Notes under the pieces: generated by a model
What the model was told of the DNA's origin: nothing
What the model saw: only the letters and a program-made list of their open reading frames with translations
Database searches by the model: none
In this document: positions 24,414 to 32,852 of the stretch, piece by piece
How positions within the stretch are numbered: position 1 is the stretch's first letter
Layout of the letters: each line of letters opens with the position of its first letter
Assembly: GCF_030123365.1 (NCBI RefSeq)
Contig: NZ_CP126107.1
Span: forward strand, 5,321,501-5,385,500
From: Neobacillus sp. SuZ13
GTDB lineage: Bacteria > Bacillota > Bacilli > Bacillales > Cytobacillaceae
Length of the DNA: 64,000 nucleotides
Direction of reading: 5' to 3'
Position numbers and translations under genes: made by a program

Positions 24414-25106
24414 CTATTTTCTTTTACTTGCTTCGACAACAGCGAATACTTTCAATGCATTGTATTCTTCTGTTGAAAGTCTTGCTAACACGGTACTTTT
24501 TATCTCTTCTTTCTCTTGTGGAGTGACCCCGCCTTCTGCCTTTTTCGCTAATGCGCTGAGTTCACCCATTGAAAACTTGGATAATAGGAATTTCATTGCT
24601 TCTGAACTCGAATTAAAGTGTAATCCTGGTTCTTCTTTTTCCCCAGTGGGTTGTTGTTTCTCTTCTGTTTTTGTCTCTGTCTTGCCCTTATCCGTATCAA
24701 CTGTTGCAACCGTGTCTTTTACCTTATCTGAATCTATTTTGGTTGCTGCCGGATTCTCCTTTTTAGTTGAATCTACTTTTGTTTGGACAGGAGTAGCCGT
24801 TTCCTGAATCGCCGGATCAGGGTCAGAGGAAAGATTCTTAAGCAGTTCACTATTTTTGTCTGTCCCAACTTCTTTGTCAATGATTTGCTGTATACTCGGA
24901 TCTTTTAAAATTTTATCGTAATCTTCCTTCGTGATTTGACTCGACAGCTCGTCGACCATTTTATCAGAAGCCAGGTTCATCCCAATCTTGTAGCCCACCG
25001 TACCTAAGACGAGCAAGAGCAGCAACGGAATCCCTAGAACGATTCGTTTCATTTTCCAAAAGGGCCTGATCTGTTGATTCTCTTTTTTTTCATTCTTGAC
25101 TTTCAT
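24414..25106 (-). CDS. Membrane-anchored extracellular protein of unknown function
   Basis: A 230-residue protein with a short basic cytoplasmic tail, one membrane helix (about 23-42) and an extracytoplasmic region. The middle (about 95-160) is a low-complexity Thr/Lys/Asp/Glu linker. The flanking helical parts (about 45-90 and 165-230) are ordered; the C-terminal one reads MKFLLSKFSMGELSALAKKAEGGVTPQEKEEI. This helix-linker-helix form with a tail motif of the MGELS...LS.EEY.AL type recurs in small Bacillus membrane proteins, but I cannot name a family. It is monocistronic and convergent with the Ig-repeat gene. Confidence 0.7.
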   Translation of the reverse strand: MKVKNEKKENQQIRPFWKMKRIVLGIPLLLLLVLGTVGYKIGMNLASDKMVDELSSQITKEDYDKILKDPSIQQIIDKEVGTDKNSELLKNLSSDPDPAIQETATPVQTKVDSTKKENPAATKIDSDKVKDTVATVDTDKGKTETKTEEKQQPTGEKEEPGLHFNSSSEAMKFLLSKFSMGELSALAKKAEGGVTPQEKEEIKSTVLARLSTEEYNALKVFAVVEASKRK

Positions 25107-25769
25107 CTATATTACTCCTTTAAGCGTATTAATCTATCCGGATGTATGTACCTTCAATAGCACAAAACGTGGCATCCTACTACCGACCTAAATTCATCAT
25201 CAATCTATTTTACCATTTCCGCTCTTTCAAAAAAACAATTTTTGACATAAACTTACACTTTTCTACATCCCTATAAAAAGAAAAAAACTGCCAAAGAATA
25301 TATTAACAAATTAATAAAATATAAACGGTTTATTCATAGTTTGTTCATGATTTAGAGATATGATAAGTACATGAAGAGGACAGCATTTACCTTTCTCTTT
25401 TTCCAAAACCCCCTTTTGATATATTTTGTATGGATCTGGCACTGGGCCGGATTCTTTTTTTTGCTTTTTAAAATTTCTGAATATTTTTATTTTTATTTTT
25501 GATGTTATAACGAAATAATTTGTCGAAATATAGGGAACGTTTATTTTCAAGCAGTTAGAAATCTCTATTTACATACATTGATATACCAATATCATTTACC
25601 TTTTTTCTAATATTTTTACTTTTAAATTCGCTGTTCACATGGAAAATCCACTATGTTACTATCAGAATGGTATTGGAATTGTATTAAAGAAAGAAGACGA
25701 AAAGATGGGAATCAAGTCATCATGCCTTCCAAACCAAAGGCAGTAAAAAATAAATTTACGAGGTGTATG
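25107..25769. other. AT-rich intergenic region
   Basis: About 660 bp of very AT-rich DNA between divergent genes. It presumably holds both promoters. A 43-codon plus-strand frame at 25372 has no ribosome binding site and a Phe-rich, low-quality product, and was not accepted. No repeat, riboswitch or RNA gene was recognised. Confidence 0.5.
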
Positions 25770-25964
25770 ATGAAAACAATCGAACGAACTCAAATGGAAA
25801 ATATGGAACTTTTAAAGGAAATTATTCATCTTAAAACGACACTGAGCGAAATATATAAGCAAGATGGCCCTAGCAGCTCGGAATACATCAATCTTTCCAT
25901 CAAACTTAATTCACTTATGCATAAATATTTTGAAGAAAAAACTGAAAGCCTAGTTAGCATCTAA
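25770..25964 (+). CDS. Spo0E-like sporulation regulatory protein
   Basis: About 65 residues from ATG 25770, which has GAGGTG just upstream; the frame is open back to 25653 with other Met codons at 25722 and 25767. Two predicted helices, LLKEIIHLKTTLSEIYKQ and INLSIKLNSLMHKYF, joined by a short GPSSSEY turn, match the helical hairpin of Spo0E-family aspartyl-phosphate phosphatases, which dephosphorylate Spo0A~P and delay sporulation. The family signature SQELD appears here as SIKLN, so the key acidic residue is Asn. It may be a variant or inactive member. A strong terminator follows. Confidence 0.68.
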   Translation: MKTIERTQMENMELLKEIIHLKTTLSEIYKQDGPSSSEYINLSIKLNSLMHKYFEEKTESLVSI

Positions 25965-26008
25965 TAGGTTTGAATTAAGGTTGTGGCCGGGCCCCATGGC
26001 TCCAGTCA

Positions 26009-26040
26009 AAAGGGACAGCAAAAATGCTGTCCCTTTTTTT
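26009..26040. terminator. Bidirectional terminator
   Basis: AAAAGGGACAGCA / TGCTGTCCCTTTT perfect hairpin with a 4-nt loop and T-run, shared by the Spo0E-like gene and the converging ecsC-family gene. Confidence 0.9.
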
Positions 26041-26043
26041 ATC

Positions 26044-26841
26044 CTATTCTTGTTCCAACCGCTCAAGAATCCTTCTTTTCCGATAAAGCATAATTCCCGT
26101 CTCCGCTAGGTCGTTAATCATCGAGCGATTGGTAAATGCACCGAAGATCATCCCCGCGATAGGTACCATCTGAAACAGTTTTTTCCATCCAAATTGGTCC
26201 CTGTATGTATAAACCACCTCGCGCCAGCCTTGGAGCTGCGACATCATTTCACTGGACCTGCTCCCTTTTTGATAATAGCTGGAAAGCTCATTGAGGATCG
26301 CTCGTTTGCCGACAATATCGGCGGATGAAAACTGCAAGCATTTGATCATAAAAATGCGTTCACTTTTTTCGTTTGGATCGTACCCATGGAGGATGGCGAT
26401 TTCCTGCAGTGTTTTTAAGGAAATGCCCATTAACGCCGGAACATCAAGTGCAAGGGTAAAAATCCCGCCGATTCCTGTGCTTGCACCTTGGATGGCCGCA
26501 AACTTCTTCCGTTGTCCGGTCAGCTCCTGACTCAACTTATCCATAGTAACTAACGGGATATCCTCAATATCCGATACTTGGGTGATTGGTTTCCCTGTTT
26601 CTTTTTCAATTTTTTCAAAGAGATTATGTTCTTTAATTAAATAGCTGCCGCCATTTTGAATATAGGAGCCGATTTCTTCTAGTAGATTCCCCACTTTGTT
26701 GTGGATGAATTGGGGGGTTATTTTATCAAGAATCTTAAATGGAAGTCTGCCGATTCGATCCCAAATCCATAAATCACTCTGGTCATTTTCCCACTTCTCA
26801 ATAACGGTTAATTCGTTCAACAAATCTTCTCGTGTTTCCAT
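26044..26841 (-). CDS. EcsC-family protein
   Basis: A 265-residue protein with the EcsC-family pattern. The N-terminal helical part (DRIGRLPFKILDKITPQFIHNKVGNLLEEIGSY, split here) precedes a Gly-rich hydrophobic stretch, GASTGIGGIFTLALDVPALMGISLKTLQEIA, and a second one near the C-terminus, MVPIAGMIFGAFTNRSMIND. EcsC was named from the B. subtilis ecsABC operon, but here no ABC transporter is adjacent; isolated paralogues are common. The hydrophobic segments suggest peripheral membrane association. Molecular function is unknown. Confidence 0.85.
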   Translation of the reverse strand: METREDLLNELTVIEKWENDQSDLWIWDRIGRLPFKILDKITPQFIHNKVGNLLEEIGSYIQNGGSYLIKEHNLFEKIEKETGKPITQVSDIEDIPLVTMDKLSQELTGQRKKFAAIQGASTGIGGIFTLALDVPALMGISLKTLQEIAILHGYDPNEKSERIFMIKCLQFSSADIVGKRAILNELSSYYQKGSRSSEMMSQLQGWREVVYTYRDQFGWKKLFQMVPIAGMIFGAFTNRSMINDLAETGIMLYRKRRILERLEQE

Positions 26842-26937
26842 GGATCATGCGTCACCCTCGTTCGTTTATTTATGATTACATACGTATGGTCGGGGGGAAA
26901 GGTTTCATGCACGAATAGCTTTTCCATTGCTGAATGA

Positions 26938-26972
26938 AAAAAGACAGCGAACAATCGCCCGCTATCTTGCTT
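26938..26972 (-). terminator. Intrinsic terminator after the PfpI gene
   Basis: On the minus strand AAGATAGCG / CGCTGTCTT hairpin (one G-U pair) followed by TTTTTTC. Confidence 0.75.
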
Positions 26973-26979
26973 CCACACT

Positions 26980-27507
26980 TTACTTTTTCTGTTCTAACAC
27001 GTTGATAAATTCCCGCAGGTAATCAGGAAGATCCGGTGGACGGCGGCTGGAGACAAGGTGGCCATCAACAACCACAGGTTCGTCATACCAAGTAGCCCCT
27101 GCATTTTCCATATCATCTCTAATACCCGGAGTACTGGTGACTTTTTTCCCATCAAGAATTTTGGCCGAAATCAGCACCCAGCCGGCATGGCAGATTTGTC
27201 CGATCGGCTTTTCATCCGCATTCATCTGCTGCAGCAGCGACAGGACTTCCGGGAAGCGCCGGATTTTATCTGGAGCCCACCCTCCTGGAACTAAAATTGC
27301 GTCATAATCTTCCCCGCGCACCTCATTATAAGAGAATTCGGAGGCAGCGGGTACGCCGTACTTCCCAATATACTTTTCATTCGCTTTTTCTCCTGCAAGA
27401 TGGACAATGGCCCCCTCCTCCTGGAGTCTAAGAATCGGGTACCATAGCTCTAAATCTTCAAAATCATGGTGCACAAGGCTGAGTACTTTCTTTCCTTCTA
27501 ATCGCAT
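26980..27507 (-). CDS. PfpI/DJ-1 superfamily protein (type 1 glutamine amidotransferase-like)
   Basis: A 175-residue single-domain protein of the PfpI/YhbO/YraA group. The nucleophile elbow reads GQICHAGWVLISA with Cys106 and His107; the preceding VPGGWAPDKIRR motif and the acidic residue of FEDLELWYP complete the active site typical of this group. Members act as protein or nucleotide deglycases, chaperones or, in archaea, proteases. It is likely a cytoplasmic stress protein. The ATG has AAAGGAG upstream. It is monocistronic. Confidence 0.9.
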   Translation of the reverse strand: MRLEGKKVLSLVHHDFEDLELWYPILRLQEEGAIVHLAGEKANEKYIGKYGVPAASEFSYNEVRGEDYDAILVPGGWAPDKIRRFPEVLSLLQQMNADEKPIGQICHAGWVLISAKILDGKKVTSTPGIRDDMENAGATWYDEPVVVDGHLVSSRRPPDLPDYLREFINVLEQKK

Positions 27508-27852
27508 TGATTAATGCTCCTTTCCAAATGATCTCGGGTAGTATCTTTTCTTGAAAAAACAACTTTCTAGAAATTTCCTCCATTAGGATTTATCATATTG
27601 CTTGGATTTAATCAATGAATATTGCTTGGAATAAACATGCGATCTCCAGAAACTCACTGAATCCTTCATTTTTATAATCTAGTAATAATCAACCAGAATA
27701 TAGCGACTTCATTCGTTCTTAGTCCCATTTTTAAAACCACATCCCATAGGAGTTCCGACACATTTTGACAATAGCAATGGAAAACCGACGACTTTCAAAC
27801 ACTTTTGTCGTATGATATGAACAACTGACTTTGATAGTTTGGAGGTTTATGA
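27508..27852. other. Divergent promoter region of pfpI-like and LCP genes
   Basis: A 345-bp gap between divergent genes. A direct repeat ATATTGCTTGGA occurs at 27595-27606 and 27619-27630 (24-bp period), about 90-120 bp before the pfpI-like start. No riboswitch or RNA gene was recognised. Confidence 0.5.
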
Positions 27853-28785
27853 ATGCGATTAAAAAAAAGGAAACGAAAACTTAGGAAATGGGTAAAGGTG
27901 ACCGGCACAATCCTTCTACTACTATTAATTGGCGGGGGAGTCTACGGATCCACTGTCTATAAATCTTTTAAAAATACTGTTGCTGCGATGCATCAGCCGA
28001 TGGAACGAGAAAAATCTGAAAAACGTGCGGAACCAGTTTCGCTTAAGGAAAAAGATCCTTTTTCGGTTTTAATGCTGGGTGTGGACGAGCGGGAAGGAGA
28101 CTCGGGCCGCTCTGACACTATGATTGTATTAACCGTTAATCCCAACAATAATTCCGTAAAAATGCTAAGCATTCCACGCGATACTCGAACTGAAATTATT
28201 GGAAAAGGGACAGAGGATAAAATTAACCACGCCTACGCCTTTGGAGGGATCCCCATGGCGCTAGATACCGTTGAAAGCTTTCTCGATATACCAATTGATT
28301 ATTACATAGAGGTTAACATGAAAGGCTTCACGGGAATGGTCGATGCCGTTGGCGGTATAACGGTGAATAATGACTTAGATTTCACCCAAGATGGATACCA
28401 TTTTCCTGAAGGAGAATTGACGCTAAACGGTAAAAAAGCGTTAAGCTATACAAGAATGAGAAAACAAGACCCTCGAGGTGACTTTGGCCGGCAGACAAGA
28501 CAGCGTCAAATTATTGAAGGGGTAATTAAAGAAGGAGCAAGTTTATCCAGCTTAACCAAGTTCTCCGATATATTTGCCGTCCTTGGCAAAAATGTAAAAA
28601 CAAACCTTACGTTTGATCAAATGGTCGCTATTCAAAAAGGTTATAAACATGTTGGATCATCCATTGAGCAAATGGAGATAGAAGAAGAAGGAACAAGGAT
28701 TGATAACATCTATTATGGATTGGTTTCAGAAGAGGAAATCCAACGGGTTCAAAAGGAATTAAAGTCAGAACTAGAGATTAAGTAA
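27853..28785 (+). CDS. tagU: LytR-CpsA-Psr (LCP) family wall-polymer ligase, TagU-like
   Basis: A 310-residue protein that transfers undecaprenyl-linked anionic polymers such as teichoic acid to peptidoglycan. A very basic N-terminus and one membrane helix (about 16-36) place the LCP domain (about 70-225) outside the cell. Signature residues are visible: VLMLGVDEREGDSGRSDTMI, SIPRDTRTEI with catalytic-site Arg, KINHAYAFGG, and the late TRMRKQDPRGDFGRQTRQRQII with the conserved Asp-Arg pairs. The length matches B. subtilis TagU/LytR (306). GGAGG precedes ATG 27853. A terminator follows at once. Confidence 0.9.
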   Translation: MRLKKRKRKLRKWVKVTGTILLLLLIGGGVYGSTVYKSFKNTVAAMHQPMEREKSEKRAEPVSLKEKDPFSVLMLGVDEREGDSGRSDTMIVLTVNPNNNSVKMLSIPRDTRTEIIGKGTEDKINHAYAFGGIPMALDTVESFLDIPIDYYIEVNMKGFTGMVDAVGGITVNNDLDFTQDGYHFPEGELTLNGKKALSYTRMRKQDPRGDFGRQTRQRQIIEGVIKEGASLSSLTKFSDIFAVLGKNVKTNLTFDQMVAIQKGYKHVGSSIEQMEIEEEGTRIDNIYYGLVSEEEIQRVQKELKSELEIK

Positions 28786-28787
28786 AT

Positions 28788-28823
28788 AAAAGCTGAATGG
28801 AAATTCTCTCCATTCAGCTTTTT
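28788..28823. terminator. Bidirectional terminator
   Basis: AAAAGCTGAATGGA / TCCATTCAGCTTTT perfect 14-bp hairpin, shared by the LCP gene and the converging CoA-transferase gene. Confidence 0.9.
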
Positions 28824-28867
28824 TCATAGATATTGCCCCGCAGTTTGAACCGACGCAAATTTGAAAC

Positions 28868-30382
28868 CTATACCGTTTCTAATACCGCTTCAAGCATCGT
28901 TCCATTTTTGGCAAAATTCGTATGCCAAGAAAAAGCTTTTTCTAAAACATGAGGAGTTTGCCCACCTCTTGTTAATGCTTCCTGGTAATAGGCTCGCAGC
29001 TGATCACGATACATTGGATGCGCACAATTCTCAATAATCATTTCCACTCTTTCCCTTGGCGCCAAACCTCTTAGGTCAGCATATCCTTGTTCGGTGACGA
29101 TCACATCGACATCGTGTTCGGTATGGTCTACATGAGAGACAAAAGGCACAATGCTTGAAATATTACCAGCTTTTGCAATAGATTTGGTGACAAAGATAGC
29201 TAGACGGGCATTTCTTGCAAAATCACCAGAACCACCTATTCCGTTCATCATTCTTGCGCCTAAAACGTGAGTGGAATTGACATTTCCGTAGATATCCAAT
29301 TCTAAAGCCGTATTTATGGAGATTAATCCCATGCGGCGAATGATTTCAGGATGATTCGAAATTTCCTGCGGGCGCATCAATAATTTATTACGATACTGTT
29401 CAAAATTGGAAAATACCTGTTGGTGTTTTGCTTCAGAAAGCGTGATTGAGCAACAGGAAGCAAAGCGTACTTTTCCAGCATCCATTAGATCAAACACCGC
29501 ATCCTGTAACACCTCTGAATAAACTTCCAAATCTTCAAACTCTGAATCTAACATTCCATGTAGTACAGCATTGGCCACCGACCCAATCCCCGATTGTATT
29601 GGCGCTAGACGTTCTGTTAATCGGCCTGTCTTTACTTCTTTTCGAAGAAAATCAATTAAATGCTGTGCCATGATCTCCGTATCTTCATCTGGTGGAACAA
29701 TCGTCGATGGTGAATCAAGTTGGTCTGTAAACACAATCCCCTTTACTTTTTCAACTTCAATAGGAATGCCAATCATTCCTATTCGATCATCAGGTTTAAC
29801 TAGCGGAATAGGAAGCCTTGATCCTTGTTTTCCAGGTTCATATAAATCATGCAATCCTTCTAGTTGTGGAGATTGAGCAATATTGATCTCAATAATAATA
29901 GACTTGGCATTTAAGGCAAACGATAAGGAATTTCCAATCGAAGTGGTTGGAATCACCATTCCATCCTCTGTTATTGCAACCGCTTCCAAAATAGCGACAT
30001 CTATATTCATCACATCGGACCGAATCAACTCCGCTGTGTGGGACAAATGCTGATCAACAAATAAAAAGTCTCCCTGATTGATTCCTCTTCTCATAGTGGC
30101 ATCGGCTTGGAAAGGCAATCTTTTTCCTAAAATTCCTGCTTCAGCAAATAATTTATCAACATCCGACCCTAAGGAGGCCCCTGTATAGACATCGACTTTA
30201 AACCATTCATCTTCCTTTACCCGGTTGACCAACGCCACTGGCACCGCTTTCACATCACCTGCTCGTGTAAACCCACTTAAACCCAACGTCATTCCGTTTT
30301 CAATCCAGGCAGCCGCTTCTTCAGCAGTAACCACTCGGTCTCTTAGACGAGAATCTCTTATTCGCTCCACATTTTTCTCCAT
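28868..30382 (-). CDS. Acetyl-CoA hydrolase/succinate CoA-transferase family protein (Cat1/AarC-like)
   Basis: A 504-residue class I CoA-transferase. ATG 30382 is chosen because GAGGGA lies 7 nt upstream; an in-frame ATG at 30421 lacks a site. Motifs are LGLSGFTRAGDVKAVP near the N-terminus, IQSGIGSVANAVL, the catalytic Glu in EVYSEVLQD (Glu290, matching the AarC Glu294 region), GIGGSGDFARNA and VTEQGYADLRG. Family members move CoA between acetyl-CoA and succinate or release acetate. It lies directly downstream of a LytTR regulator on the same strand, which probably controls it. The exact acyl specificity is not clear from sequence. Confidence 0.88.
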   Translation of the reverse strand: MEKNVERIRDSRLRDRVVTAEEAAAWIENGMTLGLSGFTRAGDVKAVPVALVNRVKEDEWFKVDVYTGASLGSDVDKLFAEAGILGKRLPFQADATMRRGINQGDFLFVDQHLSHTAELIRSDVMNIDVAILEAVAITEDGMVIPTTSIGNSLSFALNAKSIIIEINIAQSPQLEGLHDLYEPGKQGSRLPIPLVKPDDRIGMIGIPIEVEKVKGIVFTDQLDSPSTIVPPDEDTEIMAQHLIDFLRKEVKTGRLTERLAPIQSGIGSVANAVLHGMLDSEFEDLEVYSEVLQDAVFDLMDAGKVRFASCCSITLSEAKHQQVFSNFEQYRNKLLMRPQEISNHPEIIRRMGLISINTALELDIYGNVNSTHVLGARMMNGIGGSGDFARNARLAIFVTKSIAKAGNISSIVPFVSHVDHTEHDVDVIVTEQGYADLRGLAPRERVEMIIENCAHPMYRDQLRAYYQEALTRGGQTPHVLEKAFSWHTNFAKNGTMLEAVLETV

Positions 30383-30514
30383 AAACAAATCCCTCGCTTC
30401 ATAAATAGGTATTATCATCATTTTACCTATTTACATCATCCGGATAGGAAATTATGGAGTATGATACGAAATATTCTGATAAAGCAGCGAATTTAGGCTC
30501 TAAAGCAGAAATAT

Positions 30515-31159
30515 CTAGAATCCTAGAAGTTTTCGAAAATAACTAGAGTAGGACTGGCTAACGGGTACCCGCTCACCATTATCCATAGAGAGCAAAAAGG
30601 TCGAATGAGTATCAGGATGAATCTCTTTAATATGTTTCACATTCACAATAAATGAGCGATGGCATCTAATAAAGGAATCCTTCGGAAGCAGATATTCAAA
30701 TTCTTGTAGGGAGTATTTATGAGTGCCTGACACCTCTTCTGAATAAACACTAGTCTTCTTATCTTTGGCCTCTAAATAAACGACCTTTGAAAAAGGAATG
30801 GGAATCCAGCCATCCAATGTTTTCACGGTAACGACCGATTTTCCATCTGTTAAAGCAGGATAAATAGCTGTTACACAACCCTCAAGCTGTCCATTATGTA
30901 AAAATGGTACCGCCATTCCATGATAAGGAATACCAAAAACATCCCGGTTAATAAACTCAGAGACCTTTTGATTCGTCACCAATGCATTATGGGCAATCGT
31001 CCCTTCCTTCACAGGGTCGCCAGGGCTAATTTTCAAATCAATTCGTTTACTTGGCCGATAGTAGATATATTCTTTTGTATTCGAAACCGCAATGGATATT
31101 TCATCTGAAAATAATTCACCGATTGTCTCTAGCAGTGATCCTATAGTTATATCTTTCAT
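30515..31159 (-). CDS. LytTR-family transcriptional regulator
   Basis: A 214-residue regulator. The C-terminal LytTR DNA-binding domain (about 115-212) shows IPFSKVVYLEAKDKKTSVY, LPKDSFIRCHRSFIVNVKHIKEIHP and GERVPVSQSYSSYFRKLL. The N-terminal 105 residues (EISIAVSNTKEYIYY..., GIPYHGMAVPFLHNGQLEGCVTAIYP) look like a PAS/GAF-type sensor rather than a phospho-receiver; no receiver Asp pocket is seen. It likely senses a small metabolite and activates the CoA-transferase gene 133 bp downstream. Part of the gene (codons for VSGTHK) contains the GTGCCTGACAC word that also occurs between genes at 22 kb. Confidence 0.85.
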   Translation of the reverse strand: MKDITIGSLLETIGELFSDEISIAVSNTKEYIYYRPSKRIDLKISPGDPVKEGTIAHNALVTNQKVSEFINRDVFGIPYHGMAVPFLHNGQLEGCVTAIYPALTDGKSVVTVKTLDGWIPIPFSKVVYLEAKDKKTSVYSEEVSGTHKYSLQEFEYLLPKDSFIRCHRSFIVNVKHIKEIHPDTHSTFLLSMDNGERVPVSQSYSSYFRKLLGF

Positions 31160-31228
31160 ACGATTAGCACCTCATTCATTATTATACTACTATTATTCAC
31201 ACTGATTAGAATAGGCTTTACCTCGTAA

Positions 31229-31261
31229 TAAAAAAAACCAAGGAAAAAAAATCCCTTGGTT
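31229..31261 (-). terminator. Intrinsic terminator after the lysine ABC operon
   Basis: AACCAAGG / CCTTGGTT hairpin followed on the minus strand by an eight-base T run. Confidence 0.85.
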
Positions 31262-31288
31262 CGATTAAACAATTCTTGCACGAAACGA

Positions 31289-32026
31289 TTACTCTTTTAA
31301 AGTGCGCTTTAAGAATTCTCTCGTCCGTTCTTGTTTTGGATGGCTGAAGATTTGTTCTGGGCTTCCTTCTTCCGCAATCACGCCCTTATCCATAAAGACA
31401 ATCCGGTCAGAGACTTCCCGAGCGAAATCCATTTCATGCGTAACGATTAGCATCGTAAGGCCAGTTCCAGCCAGCTCCTTCATAACTTTTAAGACTTCAC
31501 CGACCATTTCAGGGTCAAGCGCCGATGTTGGTTCATCGAATAACATTACATCTGGTTCCATTGAAAGCGCCCGCGCAATCGCAACCCGTTGTTTTTGCCC
31601 GCCTGATAATTGTTTTGGTTTGGCGTTAATATAGCGATCCATTCCGACTACCTTCAAGTATTTCATCGCTACTTTTTCCGCTTCCGCTTTGGAGCGTTTC
31701 AAGACTTTAATTTGGCCAACCACACAGTTCATGAGGACATTATGATTATTGAACAAATTAAAATGTTGGAAAACCATCCCCAAATTTCTGCGGTAGGCAA
31801 AAATATCATGCTTGTCGTCTAAGATATTTTCGCCATGATAAATGATTTGACCGCCGCTTGGTCGTTCTAGGAGATTGATACAGCGTAGGAGCGTGGATTT
31901 ACCAGACCCGGAGGAACCGATGATACTGACAACTTCCCCTTTTTTGACTGAAAACTCAATATCCTTTAACACTTCATGATTTCCAAACGCTTTATTTAAA
32001 TTCTGAATTTCAATGACGTTTTCCAT
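31289..32026 (-). CDS. Amino-acid ABC transporter ATP-binding protein (lysine-type)
   Basis: A 245-residue ATPase of the polar amino-acid (GlnQ/HisP) type. Walker A is GSSGSGKST, the Q-loop is in GMVFQHFNLF, the ABC signature is LSGGQKQRVAIARAL, Walker B is VMLFDEPTSALDPE, and the switch His is in LIVTHEMDFA. It powers the permease encoded 24 bp upstream. It is the last gene of the lysine-riboswitch operon, followed by a terminator. Confidence 0.93.
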   Translation of the reverse strand: MENVIEIQNLNKAFGNHEVLKDIEFSVKKGEVVSIIGSSGSGKSTLLRCINLLERPSGGQIIYHGENILDDKHDIFAYRRNLGMVFQHFNLFNNHNVLMNCVVGQIKVLKRSKAEAEKVAMKYLKVVGMDRYINAKPKQLSGGQKQRVAIARALSMEPDVMLFDEPTSALDPEMVGEVLKVMKELAGTGLTMLIVTHEMDFAREVSDRIVFMDKGVIAEEGSPEQIFSHPKQERTREFLKRTLKE

Positions 32027-32049
32027 TCTCTCTCCTCCTTCTTCTCAAA

Positions 32050-32784
32050 TTATTTCGTTGTCTCTATTTCCTCACCCAGCATTGTGTAATTGTCTGATCC
32101 TTCTAATTTTCTTTCAACATAAAGTAGAATTCTCGTTACAATAAAGGTCATCACAAAATACATAACGCAAGCGACGAAGAATGATTCGAAGTATCTAAAG
32201 TTGTTCCCTGCCACTGATTTTGTTAAAAAATAAAGTTCTGATACTGAAATAACATTCAGAACCGATGTATCTTTAATATTGATCACAAATTGGTTGCCCG
32301 TTGCTGGTAAAATGTTGCGAATGACCTGTGGCAATACGACATTCATCATTGTTTGCAAATGATTCATTCCAATCGCTTCAGCTGCCTCAAATTGCCCCTT
32401 ATCAATCGAAACGATACCGCCCCGGACAATCTCTGCCATATACGCCCCTGTATTAATCGAAACAATAATGAGCGCCGCAAGCATAACATTCATATCGATA
32501 TTAAACGCGAGAGCAGAACCGTAATAAATGACCATCGCCTGAACGATCATCGGTGTTCCTCGGAAGAACTCGATATAAATTGAAAGGATAACATTAACCA
32601 CTTTTAGAAGAACTTTTTTGGGTCCTCGTGCAGGTTCAGGTATCGTACGAATAACCCCCGCCAATAAGCCAATGATTGCACCCAATATCGTCCCAATTAG
32701 TGAAATATAGAGCGTGGTGCCAGCCCCTCGAAGAAACATTGGCCAGTTTTCTGAAACGATTTTTACGATCCAATCGATACTCAT
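32050..32784 (-). CDS. Amino-acid ABC transporter permease (lysine-type)
   Basis: A 244-residue inner-membrane permease of the HisMQ family with five or six membrane helices. The N-terminal GAGTTLYISLIGTILGAIIGL and the EAA loop EAAEAIGMNHLQTMMNVVLPQVIRN region (in shorter pieces EAAEAIGMN, VVLPQVIRNILP) contact the ATPase. It forms the channel with the neighbouring ATPase and binding protein; a single permease gene implies a homodimer. Confidence 0.93.
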   Translation of the reverse strand: MSIDWIVKIVSENWPMFLRGAGTTLYISLIGTILGAIIGLLAGVIRTIPEPARGPKKVLLKVVNVILSIYIEFFRGTPMIVQAMVIYYGSALAFNIDMNVMLAALIIVSINTGAYMAEIVRGGIVSIDKGQFEAAEAIGMNHLQTMMNVVLPQVIRNILPATGNQFVINIKDTSVLNVISVSELYFLTKSVAGNNFRYFESFFVACVMYFVMTFIVTRILLYVERKLEGSDNYTMLGEEIETTK

Positions 32785-32852
32785 TTTTCTCCCCCTTTAT
32801 CTCATCATCATAAAACCGACTGCATAGGGATACAGCCGGTTTTATGAATTCA

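Noticed and set aside
25372..25503. 43-codon plus-strand frame starting MKRTAFTF
   Set aside because: No ribosome binding site and a Phe/Tyr-rich product typical of translated T-rich DNA.
28388..28500. Possible CRISPR or prophage-like content in the window
   Set aside because: I looked for evenly spaced direct repeats with unique spacers, integrase and phage structural genes. The only regular repeats are the 21-bp and 52-bp arrays, which have no unique spacers or cas genes.
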